A stretch of 64,000 nucleotides of DNA, taken from Bacteroidaceae bacterium (GTDB lineage Bacteria; Bacteroidota; Bacteroidia; Bacteroidales; Bacteroidaceae). Of this stretch, positions 24,680-33,594 are shown piece by piece. How positions within the stretch are numbered: position 1 is the stretch's first letter; each line of letters starts with the position of its first letter. The notes under the pieces are model-generated. The model was not told the DNA's origin and made no database searches. It was given only the letters and a program-made list of their open reading frames with translations. Location of the stretch: NCBI GenBank assembly GCA_017649485.1, contig JAGCGS010000042.1, forward strand, positions 62,001 to 126,000, read 5' to 3'. The translations under genes and the position numbers were made by a program.

Positions 24680-27151
24680 ATGATTAAAGACTCAAACAAA
24701 ATTGCCATTATTGTTGGCAAACACAATATTTATTATTCAGAAATGCTTCAGCGTATTACGCTATTTAGTCATTTCACCCCCCAAAAAGCCATGGAAAGGA
24801 CATTGATCTTTGCCGAGAATCGTGAGGGCTGGATATATGCCTTCTATGCCATTTGGGCGAACAGAGGCATAGCTGTGCCTGTAGATGCATCTTCAACGAT
24901 CAGTGATGTGGCTTATATCATCAACGACTGTAAGCCTGCGTGCGTATGGACTACCCGCCAGAAATTAGCCATCGTGGAAGCAGCATTAAAAGAAGCCAGA
25001 CAAGCCATCGACATCCAACTGATAGATGACTACGAACGGATAGAAGTGAATGAAGAGAAGGCACAAGTTTCTTACCAAGACGAAAAAGATACTGCACTCA
25101 TCATATATACATCAGGAACCACAGGCTCACCCAAAGGTGTGATGCTCTCATTCTTAAACATTTTGACCAACAAACGTGCTGTGTATGATGAGGTGCCTAT
25201 CTTCAACGACGAACGCAGAACCTTGATCCTATTACCTCTGCATCATGTATTGCCTTTGGTAGGAACAGTTATTATCCCATTCTATATAGGTGGTGGTGTA
25301 GCCATATGTCCGACCATGTCAGGACCAGATATCATCGACACCCTGGAACGAGGTAAAATTGCCATTATGGTGGGTGTGCCTCGGTTGTGGCAAACGCTCT
25401 ATGGTGGCATCAAGAAGAAGATTGATGCGACTGCCCTCACACGCGGACTTTTCAACCTCTGTGCTTTTTTGGATAACAAAGCTATATCAAAATTTATTTT
25501 CAAGGCTGTACATAAGAAGTTGGGTGGGCATATTGATTATATGGTAAGTGGTGGTGCCGCTTTGGATAAAGAAATTCTATTGGGTCTAAAGACTTTAGGC
25601 TTTGAAATGCTCGAAGGTTATGGAATGACAGAAGCAGCTCCTATGATTGCCTTTACTCGTCCTGGCGATCAAGTACCCAATTGTGTGGGTATCCCTTCAT
25701 CCGAGATGCAATGCAAGATTGAGAACGGCGAGGTATGCGCCAAAGGTCCCAACATCATGCAAGGATATTACAATCGTCCCGAAGAAACGGCCGCTGTCAT
25801 TGATAAGGATGGTTGGCTGCATACAGGCGACTTAGGGTATATCGACGAAAAAGGACGTGTATATATCACGGGGCGTAGCAAAGAAATCATTGTTCTTTCT
25901 AATGGTAAGAATGTACAACCCAACGAAATAGAGTATAAGTTAGAAAAATATGCCAATCGTGTGAAGGAGGCTGCAGTAATTCAAGATGGTGATATGTTAC
26001 GTGCCATCATAGTGCCAAATACGGAATGGGCTCAAGACCTTTCGGACGAGAAGGTGGAGGAGATACTGAAGCGCGAAGTGCTGGAGCCTTACAACCTGAC
26101 AGTCACTAACTACAAGAAACTGATGAGTCTGTATGTGTATCGTGGCGAACTACCTCGCACCAGACTGGAAAAGCTGAAACGCTATATGCTGAAAGACATC
26201 ATCAAGGGTGAAGAGCCTGTCAAAAAGAAGGAGATTATGGTGGAGGAGCCAACTTTCGAGGAATATCAGATTCTGAAACAGTACATTGAGGAGGAAAAAA
26301 AGATTTCGTTGCGTCCTACCGACCATATTGAAACAGACTTGGCATTCGACTCCTTAGATATGGTATCGTTAGAGGGTTTCATCCAACAGACCTTCGGCAC
26401 CCACATCAACACAACTGATATGCCTGGCTACAAGAGTATTCAGGCTATGGCAGAATACATCGCCAACAATAAGACACGCATGGAAGTGCAGGAAGAAGAT
26501 TGGCACCAGTTCCTCCACACCGATTCTTCCAAGTTGGTGTTGCCTCATGGGAACCATTTCATGACCATTGGCAACGCCATCATACGCGGCTTCTATAAAG
26601 TTTATAACAATGTTAATATCAAAGGCGATGAGAATATACCAACCAACGGACCTATAATTATTGCTCCCAATCATCAGAGCTTCTTAGATGGCCCATTGGT
26701 ATCATGTACCTTACCTACAACGATTATGAAAAACACCTTTTACTATGCCACTGAGGAACATATGCAAGGCTCTTTACGCAAGGCATACGCTCGTAACAAT
26801 AATATCATACTGATGGAACGAAATAACCTTCGCGACTCAATTCTAAAGCTGGGCGAGGTGCTCAAACAAGGAAAGAATGTGGTTATTTTCCCTGAAGGGC
26901 GACGTACACATACAGGTGAACTGGGCGAGTTTAAGAAAACTTTCGCCATCCTGAGCAAAGAATTGCAGGTGCCTGTAGTACCAGTTTGTATCAAGGGAGC
27001 CTTCGAGGCTTTGCCACGTTCCAAACGTTTCCCATCACCCCATAAGATTGAGATAGAGTATCTGCCACCTATCCTACCTACCAACACCCTTACATACGAG
27101 CAAATAGCCAATCAGGTAAAGCAAGCCATTAATAAAAGGTTATTCTCATGA
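24680..27151 (+). CDS. Acyl-ACP/acyl-CoA synthetase - ACP - glycerol-phosphate acyltransferase fusion
   Basis: The 823-residue protein has three parts. Residues 1-510 are an AMP-forming acyl-activating enzyme (P-loop YTSGTTGSPKGVM at about 143-155, YGMTEAAP, LHTGDLG). Residues about 525-605 are an acyl-carrier domain with the phosphopantetheine serine in AFDSLDMVSL. Residues about 625-823 are a PlsC-type acyltransferase (NHQSFLD near 664 and FPEGRRT near 736). It probably activates a free fatty acid, holds it on its own carrier and passes it to a lysophospholipid or glycerol phosphate at the membrane, like E. coli Aas but with a built-in carrier. It overlaps the next gene by ATGA. Confidence 0.88.
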   Translation: MIKDSNKIAIIVGKHNIYYSEMLQRITLFSHFTPQKAMERTLIFAENREGWIYAFYAIWANRGIAVPVDASSTISDVAYIINDCKPACVWTTRQKLAIVEAALKEARQAIDIQLIDDYERIEVNEEKAQVSYQDEKDTALIIYTSGTTGSPKGVMLSFLNILTNKRAVYDEVPIFNDERRTLILLPLHHVLPLVGTVIIPFYIGGGVAICPTMSGPDIIDTLERGKIAIMVGVPRLWQTLYGGIKKKIDATALTRGLFNLCAFLDNKAISKFIFKAVHKKLGGHIDYMVSGGAALDKEILLGLKTLGFEMLEGYGMTEAAPMIAFTRPGDQVPNCVGIPSSEMQCKIENGEVCAKGPNIMQGYYNRPEETAAVIDKDGWLHTGDLGYIDEKGRVYITGRSKEIIVLSNGKNVQPNEIEYKLEKYANRVKEAAVIQDGDMLRAIIVPNTEWAQDLSDEKVEEILKREVLEPYNLTVTNYKKLMSLYVYRGELPRTRLEKLKRYMLKDIIKGEEPVKKKEIMVEEPTFEEYQILKQYIEEEKKISLRPTDHIETDLAFDSLDMVSLEGFIQQTFGTHINTTDMPGYKSIQAMAEYIANNKTRMEVQEEDWHQFLHTDSSKLVLPHGNHFMTIGNAIIRGFYKVYNNVNIKGDENIPTNGPIIIAPNHQSFLDGPLVSCTLPTTIMKNTFYYATEEHMQGSLRKAYARNNNIILMERNNLRDSILKLGEVLKQGKNVVIFPEGRRTHTGELGEFKKTFAILSKELQVPVVPVCIKGAFEALPRSKRFPSPHKIEIEYLPPILPTNTLTYEQIANQVKQAINKRLFS

Positions 27152-27774
27152 CACATCTTCTACCATCGAAAGAAGAACAAGGCAATACCTGGACCCATCT
27201 CATAGGGGTGGTCTTTGCCCTATCATCTATCTGGATGGTGTGGCCTGCCATCCGTAACGGCTGGCAAATGGCCTTTGGTGTTTTCTTCTTCATAGTAGGC
27301 ATGTTTCTGATGTTCCTGTCGAGCACCATCTACCACTGGGTCCGACCAGGTGTGGCAAAAGATATACTCCGCAAGTGCGACCACATCAGCATATACGTTA
27401 TGATAGCTTGCTCTTACACCCCCATTTGTGTTGGTGTTATCGGTGGTTGGCTGGGTTGGGCAGTTTTTAGTTTTCTCTGGCTTATAGCATTGGTGGGATC
27501 CATCGTCAAGATTGTGGCGATAGGCAAGCATCCCAAGCTTTCTTTGGCAATCTACCTCATCATGGGGTGGAGTGTGCTAATCATATTTCCTAAAGTAATG
27601 GAAAAACTATCGCCCCTGTCAATGGCATTCTTGGTGAGCGAGGGCATCCTGTATACTGCCGGCACCTATTTCTATGCTAACGACAAACATCCTTATTACC
27701 ATGCCATTTGGCACATTTTCGTCCTTCTGGGTGCTATTGCTCACTGGAGTGTTATCTTAACCTTGATGCTTTAG
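27148..27774 (+). CDS. Hemolysin III / PAQR family membrane protein
   Basis: The 208-residue protein has about seven hydrophobic segments and the family residues STIYHWV (near 53), KCDHISIYVMIACSYTP (near 76) and the C-terminal HAIWHIFVLLGAIAHW. Ser, Asp and three His together form the putative metal site of the PAQR/CREST superfamily. It is an inner-membrane protein with possible lipid-amide hydrolase or membrane-homeostasis activity. Its start overlaps the stop of the acyltransferase fusion, consistent with a shared role in membrane lipids. Confidence 0.9.
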   Translation: MTHLLPSKEEQGNTWTHLIGVVFALSSIWMVWPAIRNGWQMAFGVFFFIVGMFLMFLSSTIYHWVRPGVAKDILRKCDHISIYVMIACSYTPICVGVIGGWLGWAVFSFLWLIALVGSIVKIVAIGKHPKLSLAIYLIMGWSVLIIFPKVMEKLSPLSMAFLVSEGILYTAGTYFYANDKHPYYHAIWHIFVLLGAIAHWSVILTLML

Positions 27775-27791
27775 GTTTAAGTTTAATTTAC

Positions 27792-27799
27792 TATCTTTG
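27792..27799 (+). promoter_or_regulatory. -7 box of the HD hydrolase gene
   Basis: TATCTTTG, an exact consensus, 31 bases before ATG 27831. The -33 element is unclear. Confidence 0.5.
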
Positions 27800-27830
27800 C
27801 AAAAGTTTTGTATTGAATTAAAATAATTTG

Positions 27831-28430
27831 ATGATGAAAAGCAACATTACAAGAGAAGCAGCATGGGAGCTGCTGAGAAAATACAACAAAGACTTTTTCC
27901 ACCTTCAACACGCTCTTACAGTAGAAGGGGTAATGCGTTGGTATGCTCTACAATTAGGCTTTGCCGATGAGGTGGATTTTTGGGGAATTGTAGGACTGCT
28001 GCACGACATAGATTTTGAGCAGTATCCTGAGGAGCATTGCATCAAGGCACCAGAACTGCTTCGTGAGGGAGGCGTAGGCGAAGAAATGATTCACGCCATT
28101 TGCAGCCATGCCTACGGCATGCACGTAGATATAAAGCCTGAGCATTTGATGGAAAAGGTACTCTTCGCTACTGATGAGCTGACAGGCCTGATAGGAGCTT
28201 CTGCACTAATGCGCCCATCAAAGAGTGTTCAGGACATGGAACTAAAATCACTCAAAAAGAAATATAAGTCAAAAGGATTTGCTGCTGGCTGCTCAAGAGA
28301 GGTTATTGAACAAGGAGCCGAGATGTTGGGATGGCCTTTGGACGAGGTACTGCAAAAAACAATTGATGCTATGAGGAGTTGCGAATACCAAGTGATAAGC
28401 CAAATGGAAGCAATTGGGGCTAATGAATGA
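27831..28430 (+). CDS. HD-domain phosphohydrolase
   Basis: The product is 199 residues. Metal ligands of an HD domain are visible: H27 in FFHLQHALTVEGVM, the HD pair in GLLHDIDFEQYPEEH, the His in ICSHAYGMH, and the Asp in LFATDELTGLI. Stand-alone HD proteins of this type hydrolyse nucleotides or other phosphate esters. The substrate is unknown. The open frame begins with TTG at 27828, but ATG 27831 is a better start. It has its own -7 box. Confidence 0.85.
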   Translation: MMKSNITREAAWELLRKYNKDFFHLQHALTVEGVMRWYALQLGFADEVDFWGIVGLLHDIDFEQYPEEHCIKAPELLREGGVGEEMIHAICSHAYGMHVDIKPEHLMEKVLFATDELTGLIGASALMRPSKSVQDMELKSLKKKYKSKGFAAGCSREVIEQGAEMLGWPLDEVLQKTIDAMRSCEYQVISQMEAIGANE

Positions 28431-28567
28431 AGCGTTGCTGGGAATCATAGGCATCCTTAATGTTCTTGCTGGACCGCAATAAGTGAAAAGACTGACACTT
28501 GTTGCCTAATGACTATTGTGTTTCTCTTTGCTTTTTGATATTTTTTTTCTAATAAATAAAAAAGTAT

Positions 28568-28575
28568 TAATTTTG
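28568..28575 (+). promoter_or_regulatory. -7 box of the M41-like gene
   Basis: TAATTTTG, 36 bases before ATG 28612. At 20 bp upstream there is a T-run rather than TTTG. Confidence 0.45.
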
Positions 28576-28611
28576 CAAAATATTAAAGTTATAAAGTAAT
28601 TATTTCAAACT

Positions 28612-29232
28612 ATGGATAATATGGTTCCAATTAATGAATGTATAGCAATAAATTTAAAAGGCATAGAAGAAAGTAAATCTATTGTCGCCTTACACGAAAC
28701 AGGTCATCTCATTGTTATGTATGCGTTTGACTTGATGGAATACTTTAATGGTATTACCATTATATCAGGAAATGGAACATTAGGTTTGACAGATATGGTT
28801 CCTAACTTTGCAAATGAAATGGATGAATATGCTAATAGTATAGATAGGCTCGAAGGCAACTTACAACAATCCGGAGAGGAATTAGATGCTTTTATTAGTG
28901 CTCAATATTTGCAGGGCCTAAAGTTATATCTTCCACATATTTGTCGTCTTTTTGCAGGAGGTTCAATTACTCGATATTATGAGATTTCTGCAGAAGAGTT
29001 ATGCCAAATAGATCGTGAAAATATTATAAGAATTCTTCGTCAGTACCAACTTGATAATCAAATAGAAATAATACAGAATTTAATTGACCTACTCTTAAAA
29101 AATGTATTTCTTTTTTATGACACTCTCATTAAAACTATTTATATGAATCTTTTAAAACATAAGACACTTTCTGTTGATGATATTAATTGCATTATTAGTG
29201 AATGGAAACGCTCTCGTCCTTTTCCAGATTAG
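28612..29232 (+). CDS. Orphan FtsH-protease-domain-like (M41-like) zinc peptidase homologue
   Basis: The 206-residue protein has the zinc motif HETGH in SIVALHETGHLIVMYAF (about 24-40), followed by ITIISGNGTLGLT. In FtsH M41 domains the same order appears, HEAGH then a strand with ALGxT. Further on, LFAGGSITRYYEISAEELCQ and the following IDRENI resemble the FtsH segment with the third zinc-ligand Asp. There is no AAA+ domain, membrane segment or signal peptide. The gene is much richer in A+T than its neighbours (about 25-35% G+C in the lines I counted) and lies just before tRNA-Ser. Substrate and partner unknown. Confidence 0.7.
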   Translation: MDNMVPINECIAINLKGIEESKSIVALHETGHLIVMYAFDLMEYFNGITIISGNGTLGLTDMVPNFANEMDEYANSIDRLEGNLQQSGEELDAFISAQYLQGLKLYLPHICRLFAGGSITRYYEISAEELCQIDRENIIRILRQYQLDNQIEIIQNLIDLLLKNVFLFYDTLIKTIYMNLLKHKTLSVDDINCIISEWKRSRPFPD

Positions 29233-29252
29233 TTTGAATATATTATTCAATT

Positions 29253-29287
29253 CAGTCGCAAATTGCTAAACTAGCCAGTCGCAAATT
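29253..29287. repeat. Direct repeat CAGTCGCAAATT, two copies
   Basis: CAGTCGCAAATT occurs at 29253-29264 and 29276-29287, a 23-base period, in the spacer between the M41-like gene and tRNA-Ser. Confidence 0.7.
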
Positions 29288-29327
29288 CTAACATCAAAAA
29301 TAGGTTCAGGTAAGCTACTCAAATAAA

Positions 29328-29369
29328 AATCGCTATAACATTCTGAAAAATCAGTTTGTTATAGCGATT
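29328..29369 (-). terminator. Terminator of tRNA-Ser
   Basis: A perfect 13-bp stem (AATCGCTATAACA with TGTTATAGCGATT) and an inner CTGA/TCAG stem. On the minus strand it is followed by ATTTTTATTT. It starts 3 bases after the encoded CCA of tRNA-Ser. Confidence 0.92.
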
Positions 29370-29371
29370 CT

Positions 29372-29459
<88 letters not shown>

Positions 29460-29532
29460 AAGCGTCTTAGCGACACACTTTCTTCTGAAAGCGGTGCAAA
29501 GTTACGAATGTTTTTTTATTCTGCAAAAAAAA

Positions 29533-29565
29533 TTGCATGTTTTTTTAATAAATGTAGTATCTTTG
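29533..29565 (+). promoter_or_regulatory. Promoter of mutS2 (leaderless arrangement)
   Basis: -33 TTG (29533-29535), 22 bp, and -7 TATCTTTG (29558-29565). The ATG at 29571 lies where transcription should start, so the mRNA probably has almost no leader. Confidence 0.6.
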
Positions 29566-29570
29566 CATCC

Positions 29571-32111
29571 ATGATATATCCACATAACTTTGAACAGAAG
29601 ATAGGATTCGACCAAATACGGCAGTTGTTAAAAGGAAAATGCCTCAGTACTTTGGGCGAGGAACGCATAGGGAATATGGCGTTTAACACTAATTATACCT
29701 TTATCAACCAGCAACTTGACTTGGCTTGCGAGTTTCTGACTATCTTGAATGGAGACAACGATTTCCCCGCTCAACATTTCTTTGATGTTCGTCCTGCTCT
29801 GAATCGTGTGAAGGTGGTAGGACTGTTTTTGGAAGAGTCTGAACTTTTCGACTTGCGACGATCATTGGAAACCATCCGCGACATCTTAAAGTTCCTAAAG
29901 TCGGAGGAAACAGAAGAGGCAGAAAATGCCACCTCCTACCCCAATCTGTGCCAACTGGCTGGCAATATTACAGCATTCCCTAAGCTCATCAGTCGCATCA
30001 ACGGCATATTGAATCCGTATGGACAAATCAAAGATAATGCATCACCAGAGTTGGCGCGCATCCGTAAGGAACATTCCTCCACCTTAAACAGCATTTCACG
30101 TATTTTAGCTGGAATCCTGCACAATGCTCAAAGTGAAGGATTTGTAGATAAAGATGTGGCACCAACAATGCGCGACGGACGATTGGTGATACCTGTCGCT
30201 CCCGCAATGAAACGCAAAGTGAGGGGTATAGTCCACGATGAATCGGCCAGTGGTAAGACAGTGTTTATAGAACCGGAAGCTGTAGTGGAAGCTAACAACC
30301 GAGTACGAGAGTTGGAGAGTGAAGAAAGACGCGAGATAATACGAGTTTTGATGGAGTTCACCGATGAGCTTCGCCCTCAGATTCCCGATGTATTACAATC
30401 TTACGAGTTTTTGGCAGAAATAGACTTTATCCGAGCTAAAGCTTTGTTTGCTCAGCAAACAGGAGCTATCAAGCCTGCATTTGAAGACAAACAACAAATT
30501 GATTGGGGGGCTGCCGTGCATCCATTGTTGCAGATTTCTTTGGCCAAACACCACAAGAAGGTAGTTCCCTTAGATATTGAGCTGACAAACGAGCGACGCA
30601 TCCTTTTGATTTCGGGTCCCAATGCAGGAGGCAAGTCTGTTTGCCTTAAAACTGTGGGCTTACTGCAATATATGCTGCAATGTGGCATGCTGGTTCCTCT
30701 GCACGAAGGGAGTCATGCAGGGTTATTCAACAGCATCTTCATCGATATTGGCGATGAGCAGAGCATCGAGGATGACCTAAGCACCTATTCATCCCACTTA
30801 TTGAACATGAAAAACATGATGAAGCAATGCAACGACAAGAGCCTCATATTGATAGATGAGTTTGGCGGAGGCACGGAACCTCAAATAGGTGGTGCCATCG
30901 CTGAGGCAGTATTGAAGCGGTTCAATGAAAAAGGCACATTTGGCGTGATTACTACCCACTATCAGAACCTAAAGCATTTTGCAGATGCGCATGACGGTAT
31001 TGTGAACGGGGCAATGCTCTACGACCGCAACTTGATGCAACCGCTTTTTTTATTACAAATAGGTATGCCGGGCAGCTCGTTTGCCGTCGAGATAGCTCGC
31101 AAAATTGGTCTGCCAGAAGATGTGATAGCCGATGCATCAGCCATTGTGGGCAGCGACTACATCAATTCTGACAAATACCTTCAAGACATCGTCCGCGACA
31201 AGCGTTATTGGCAGAACAAACGCCAGAACATACACCAGCGAGAGAAAGTGATGAAAGAAATCATCGCTCGTTATGAGCGTGAGTTACAAGAACTTCACCA
31301 AGAGCGAAAAGATATTCTGCGTACAGCAAAGACAGAGGCAGAGCAATTGGTACAAGAAGCAAATGCTCGCATTGAAGGAACCATTAAGGGTATCAAGGAG
31401 GCACAGGCAAAGAAGGAGGAAACAAAGAAAATTCGCCAAGAGTTAGCCGACTTCCGCAAACAACTGCAAGAACAAGAGGCACAGGACAAAGAAGATAAGA
31501 TAGCGCGCAAGATGGAGAGACTGCGTGAACGTCAGCAGCGCAAGAAAGAAGGCAAGACAAAGAAGAACAAACAACCTTCTATGTCGGCAGAAGAGCAATC
31601 AGCCTTACAAGCCAAACGAGAAGCAGAGTTAATGGCACAGATAGTGGAAGGTGCTTCTGTCAGATTAAAAGGCCAGCAGGGCATTGGCAAAATTATGGAA
31701 ATTCATGGGAAGGATGTGACTGTAGCCTTTGGCAGCATCAAGACAACGGTCAAGATTAACCGCTTGGAACCAGCAGAAGCTCCTTCTTCTAAACCTGACA
31801 TTACTCAGAAAGCCACTTATTTGAGTGAACAGACGCAGGACTCGATGCACGACCGCAAGCTAAACTTCAAGCAGGACATTGACGTGCGAGGCATGAGGGG
31901 CGATGAGGCCATTCAAGCGGTGACTTACTTCATTGACGACGCAATATTAATAGGTGTGCCAAGAGTGAGGATTCTGCATGGAACAGGTACTGGTATCTTA
32001 CGGACACTCATTCGACAGTATCTGCAAAGTGTAGCTGGTGTGAAAGGCTTTCGCGATGAACATGTGCAGTTTGGAGGAGCAGGAATCACTGTTGTTGACT
32101 TAGAAGATTGA
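29571..32111 (+). CDS. mutS2: Endonuclease MutS2
   Basis: The product is 846 residues from ATG 29571. The open frame extends 63 bases upstream, but only across the promoter. It has MutS core/lever helices (about 1-320) and an ABC-type ATPase with Walker [14 protein letters not shown] near 352, Walker [15 protein letters not shown], and [10 protein letters not shown] long charged coiled coil (about 515-690) follows, then a KOW-like segment and a C-terminal Smr nuclease domain ([11 protein letters not shown] and [12 protein letters not shown]). MutS2 suppresses recombination and may rescue collided ribosomes. It converges on the DUF4738 lipoprotein gene. Confidence 0.96.
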   Translation: MIYPHNFEQKIGFDQIRQLLKGKCLSTLGEERIGNMAFNTNYTFINQQLDLACEFLTILNGDNDFPAQHFFDVRPALNRVKVVGLFLEESELFDLRRSLETIRDILKFLKSEETEEAENATSYPNLCQLAGNITAFPKLISRINGILNPYGQIKDNASPELARIRKEHSSTLNSISRILAGILHNAQSEGFVDKDVAPTMRDGRLVIPVAPAMKRKVRGIVHDESASGKTVFIEPEAVVEANNRVRELESEERREIIRVLMEFTDELRPQIPDVLQSYEFLAEIDFIRAKALFAQQTGAIKPAFEDKQQIDWGAAVHPLLQISLAKHHKKVVPLDIELTNERRILLISGPNAGGKSVCLKTVGLLQYMLQCGMLVPLHEGSHAGLFNSIFIDIGDEQSIEDDLSTYSSHLLNMKNMMKQCNDKSLILIDEFGGGTEPQIGGAIAEAVLKRFNEKGTFGVITTHYQNLKHFADAHDGIVNGAMLYDRNLMQPLFLLQIGMPGSSFAVEIARKIGLPEDVIADASAIVGSDYINSDKYLQDIVRDKRYWQNKRQNIHQREKVMKEIIARYERELQELHQERKDILRTAKTEAEQLVQEANARIEGTIKGIKEAQAKKEETKKIRQELADFRKQLQEQEAQDKEDKIARKMERLRERQQRKKEGKTKKNKQPSMSAEEQSALQAKREAELMAQIVEGASVRLKGQQGIGKIMEIHGKDVTVAFGSIKTTVKINRLEPAEAPSSKPDITQKATYLSEQTQDSMHDRKLNFKQDIDVRGMRGDEAIQAVTYFIDDAILIGVPRVRILHGTGTGILRTLIRQYLQSVAGVKGFRDEHVQFGGAGITVVDLED

Positions 32112-32121
32112 CAATTTAACA

Positions 32122-32691
32122 TTAACCGTTATTTTGTTCTGGCTCAGTTTCTGGCTCGTAATCATCCATCAGATCAGCCTTCTCCACAGACAACCTTCCA
32201 TCGGGTAAAACAGTAACATGAAATGGTACATAAAGGTCGCTTTCAGGATAGCTCACGCTGGCGGCAAACATCAGGCCGTAATCAGTTACCTTATCAAACA
32301 CCAAGCCCTCTAAGATGGAATGTTGCAAAAAATCTGCCTCTAAGTAAGAAGCAAAAGTGTGTTTGGTAAAGTCTTTGTTAATCACTTCACGACCTCCCGT
32401 ATCGATTCGCAAGCTGATAGTATTGTCATAATATTTAACACCTTGCATATCCGTCACAATAGGCAAACCTGCATCAGCCCTGCGAATAACATGCATGTTA
32501 TACGTTCTACCCTTAAACTCAGCGTTAGCTGTAGCATCGATGGTTTGCAGCTGCTGAATCTCTTTGCTGATTACATCGGGTTGTATTGACTCTACCACAT
32601 AGTTGTCGGGATCCTTCTTTGTAGAACGACTTTGGCATGAGGTCACTATGACTCCAAGCAAGCATATACATAAATAAAGCTGTCTTTTCAT
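32122..32691 (-). CDS. DUF4738-type lipoprotein
   Basis: The 189-residue protein has a lipobox (VIVTSCQS, lipid Cys19) and one folded domain. Features such as FKGRTYNMHVIRRADAGLP, VKYYDNTISLRI, FTKHTFASYL and a C-terminal acidic tail fit the DUF4738 family of Bacteroidetes lipoproteins. Function unknown. A -7 box (32714-32721) lies upstream, divergent from tcdA. Confidence 0.75.
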   Translation of the reverse strand: MKRQLYLCICLLGVIVTSCQSRSTKKDPDNYVVESIQPDVISKEIQQLQTIDATANAEFKGRTYNMHVIRRADAGLPIVTDMQGVKYYDNTISLRIDTGGREVINKDFTKHTFASYLEADFLQHSILEGLVFDKVTDYGLMFAASVSYPESDLYVPFHVTVLPDGRLSVEKADLMDDYEPETEPEQNNG

Positions 32692-32713
32692 TTCAAATCA
32701 TATTATTTGCCTG

Positions 32714-32721
32714 CAAAGTTA
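32714..32721 (-). promoter_or_regulatory. -7 box of the DUF4738 gene
   Basis: The minus strand reads TAACTTTG, 22 bases before ATG 32691. Confidence 0.5.
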
Positions 32722-32743
32722 ATAAAACTTGAGAAAAAAACGC

Positions 32744-32751
32744 TATCTTTG
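32744..32751 (+). promoter_or_regulatory. -7 box of tcdA
   Basis: TATCTTTG, 18 bases before ATG 32770. The predicted leader is about 12 bases. Confidence 0.55.
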
Positions 32752-32769
32752 CGCAACAATTGCATTTTT

Positions 32770-33579
32770 ATGAGCTTAGAGAAAGGATTATTCAATCGGG
32801 CAGAACTGCTATTAGGCACTGAGGCATTGGAATTGTTCGCACAGACAAAAGTACTGATGTTAGGTGTGGGAGGCGTTGGTAGTTGGTGTGCTGAGAGTTT
32901 GATACGAACAGGCATTGGTCACCTGACCATCGTGGATTCCGATCGTGTGTGCATCACCAACATCAACCGCCAGCTAATGGCGAGCATGCGGACCGTGGGC
33001 AAAGTGAAAGTGGAGGTTTTGAAAGAACGACTGCTGCAAATCAATCCTAATGCCGACATACAGGCGCTACAGATGATTTACAGTGAGGAAACAGCCGACC
33101 AATTTGACCTTGACTCTTATGACTATATAGTGGATGCCATTGATAGCTTGAAAGACAAGGCTTTACTCATCCTGCGGGCTACCCGGTCGAATACCAAGTT
33201 CTTCTCATCAATGGGCGCTGCTTTGAAGCTTGACCCTACTAAAATCAATGTGGCAGAGTTCTGGAACGTTAAAGGCGACCCGTTGGCAAAAGCTTTGAGG
33301 AATAGGTTCAAGAGAAACGGTGAGTTCCCCAAACGCAAGTTCAAGTGTGTATATAGCGAGGAACTGCTGAAGAATAAGGGAGTAAACAAATCGTGTGGCA
33401 CAGCCAACTGCATGTGTCCCAAGGCTAAGAACGGTCCGGGCGACCCAGTTTTGCTTAACCATGAATGGTGCTCTGCAAAGGCACAAATCAATGGTTCGCT
33501 GTCGCACATAACAGCCATCTTCGGTTTCACCTTGGCAGGCTTGATTATCCAAGACATTGTAAATAAAGTTAACAACTAA
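32770..33579 (+). CDS. tcdA: tRNA threonylcarbamoyladenosine dehydratase (ThiF/E1-like)
   Basis: The product is 269 residues from ATG 32770. It is an E1-like adenylating enzyme with the ATP loop MLGVGGVGSWCAESLIRTGI, VDSDRVCITNINRQL, DAIDSLKDKALL, and Cys residues near SCGTANCMCPKA. It cyclises t6A37 in tRNAs that read ANN codons. Its length equals E. coli TcdA. It is followed 15 bases later by the TlpA-like gene. The longer frame to TTG 32707 runs across the promoter and is rejected. Confidence 0.93.
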   Translation: MSLEKGLFNRAELLLGTEALELFAQTKVLMLGVGGVGSWCAESLIRTGIGHLTIVDSDRVCITNINRQLMASMRTVGKVKVEVLKERLLQINPNADIQALQMIYSEETADQFDLDSYDYIVDAIDSLKDKALLILRATRSNTKFFSSMGAALKLDPTKINVAEFWNVKGDPLAKALRNRFKRNGEFPKRKFKCVYSEELLKNKGVNKSCGTANCMCPKAKNGPGDPVLLNHEWCSAKAQINGSLSHITAIFGFTLAGLIIQDIVNKVNN

Positions 33580-33594
33580 ACTATTTAAAGCAAT

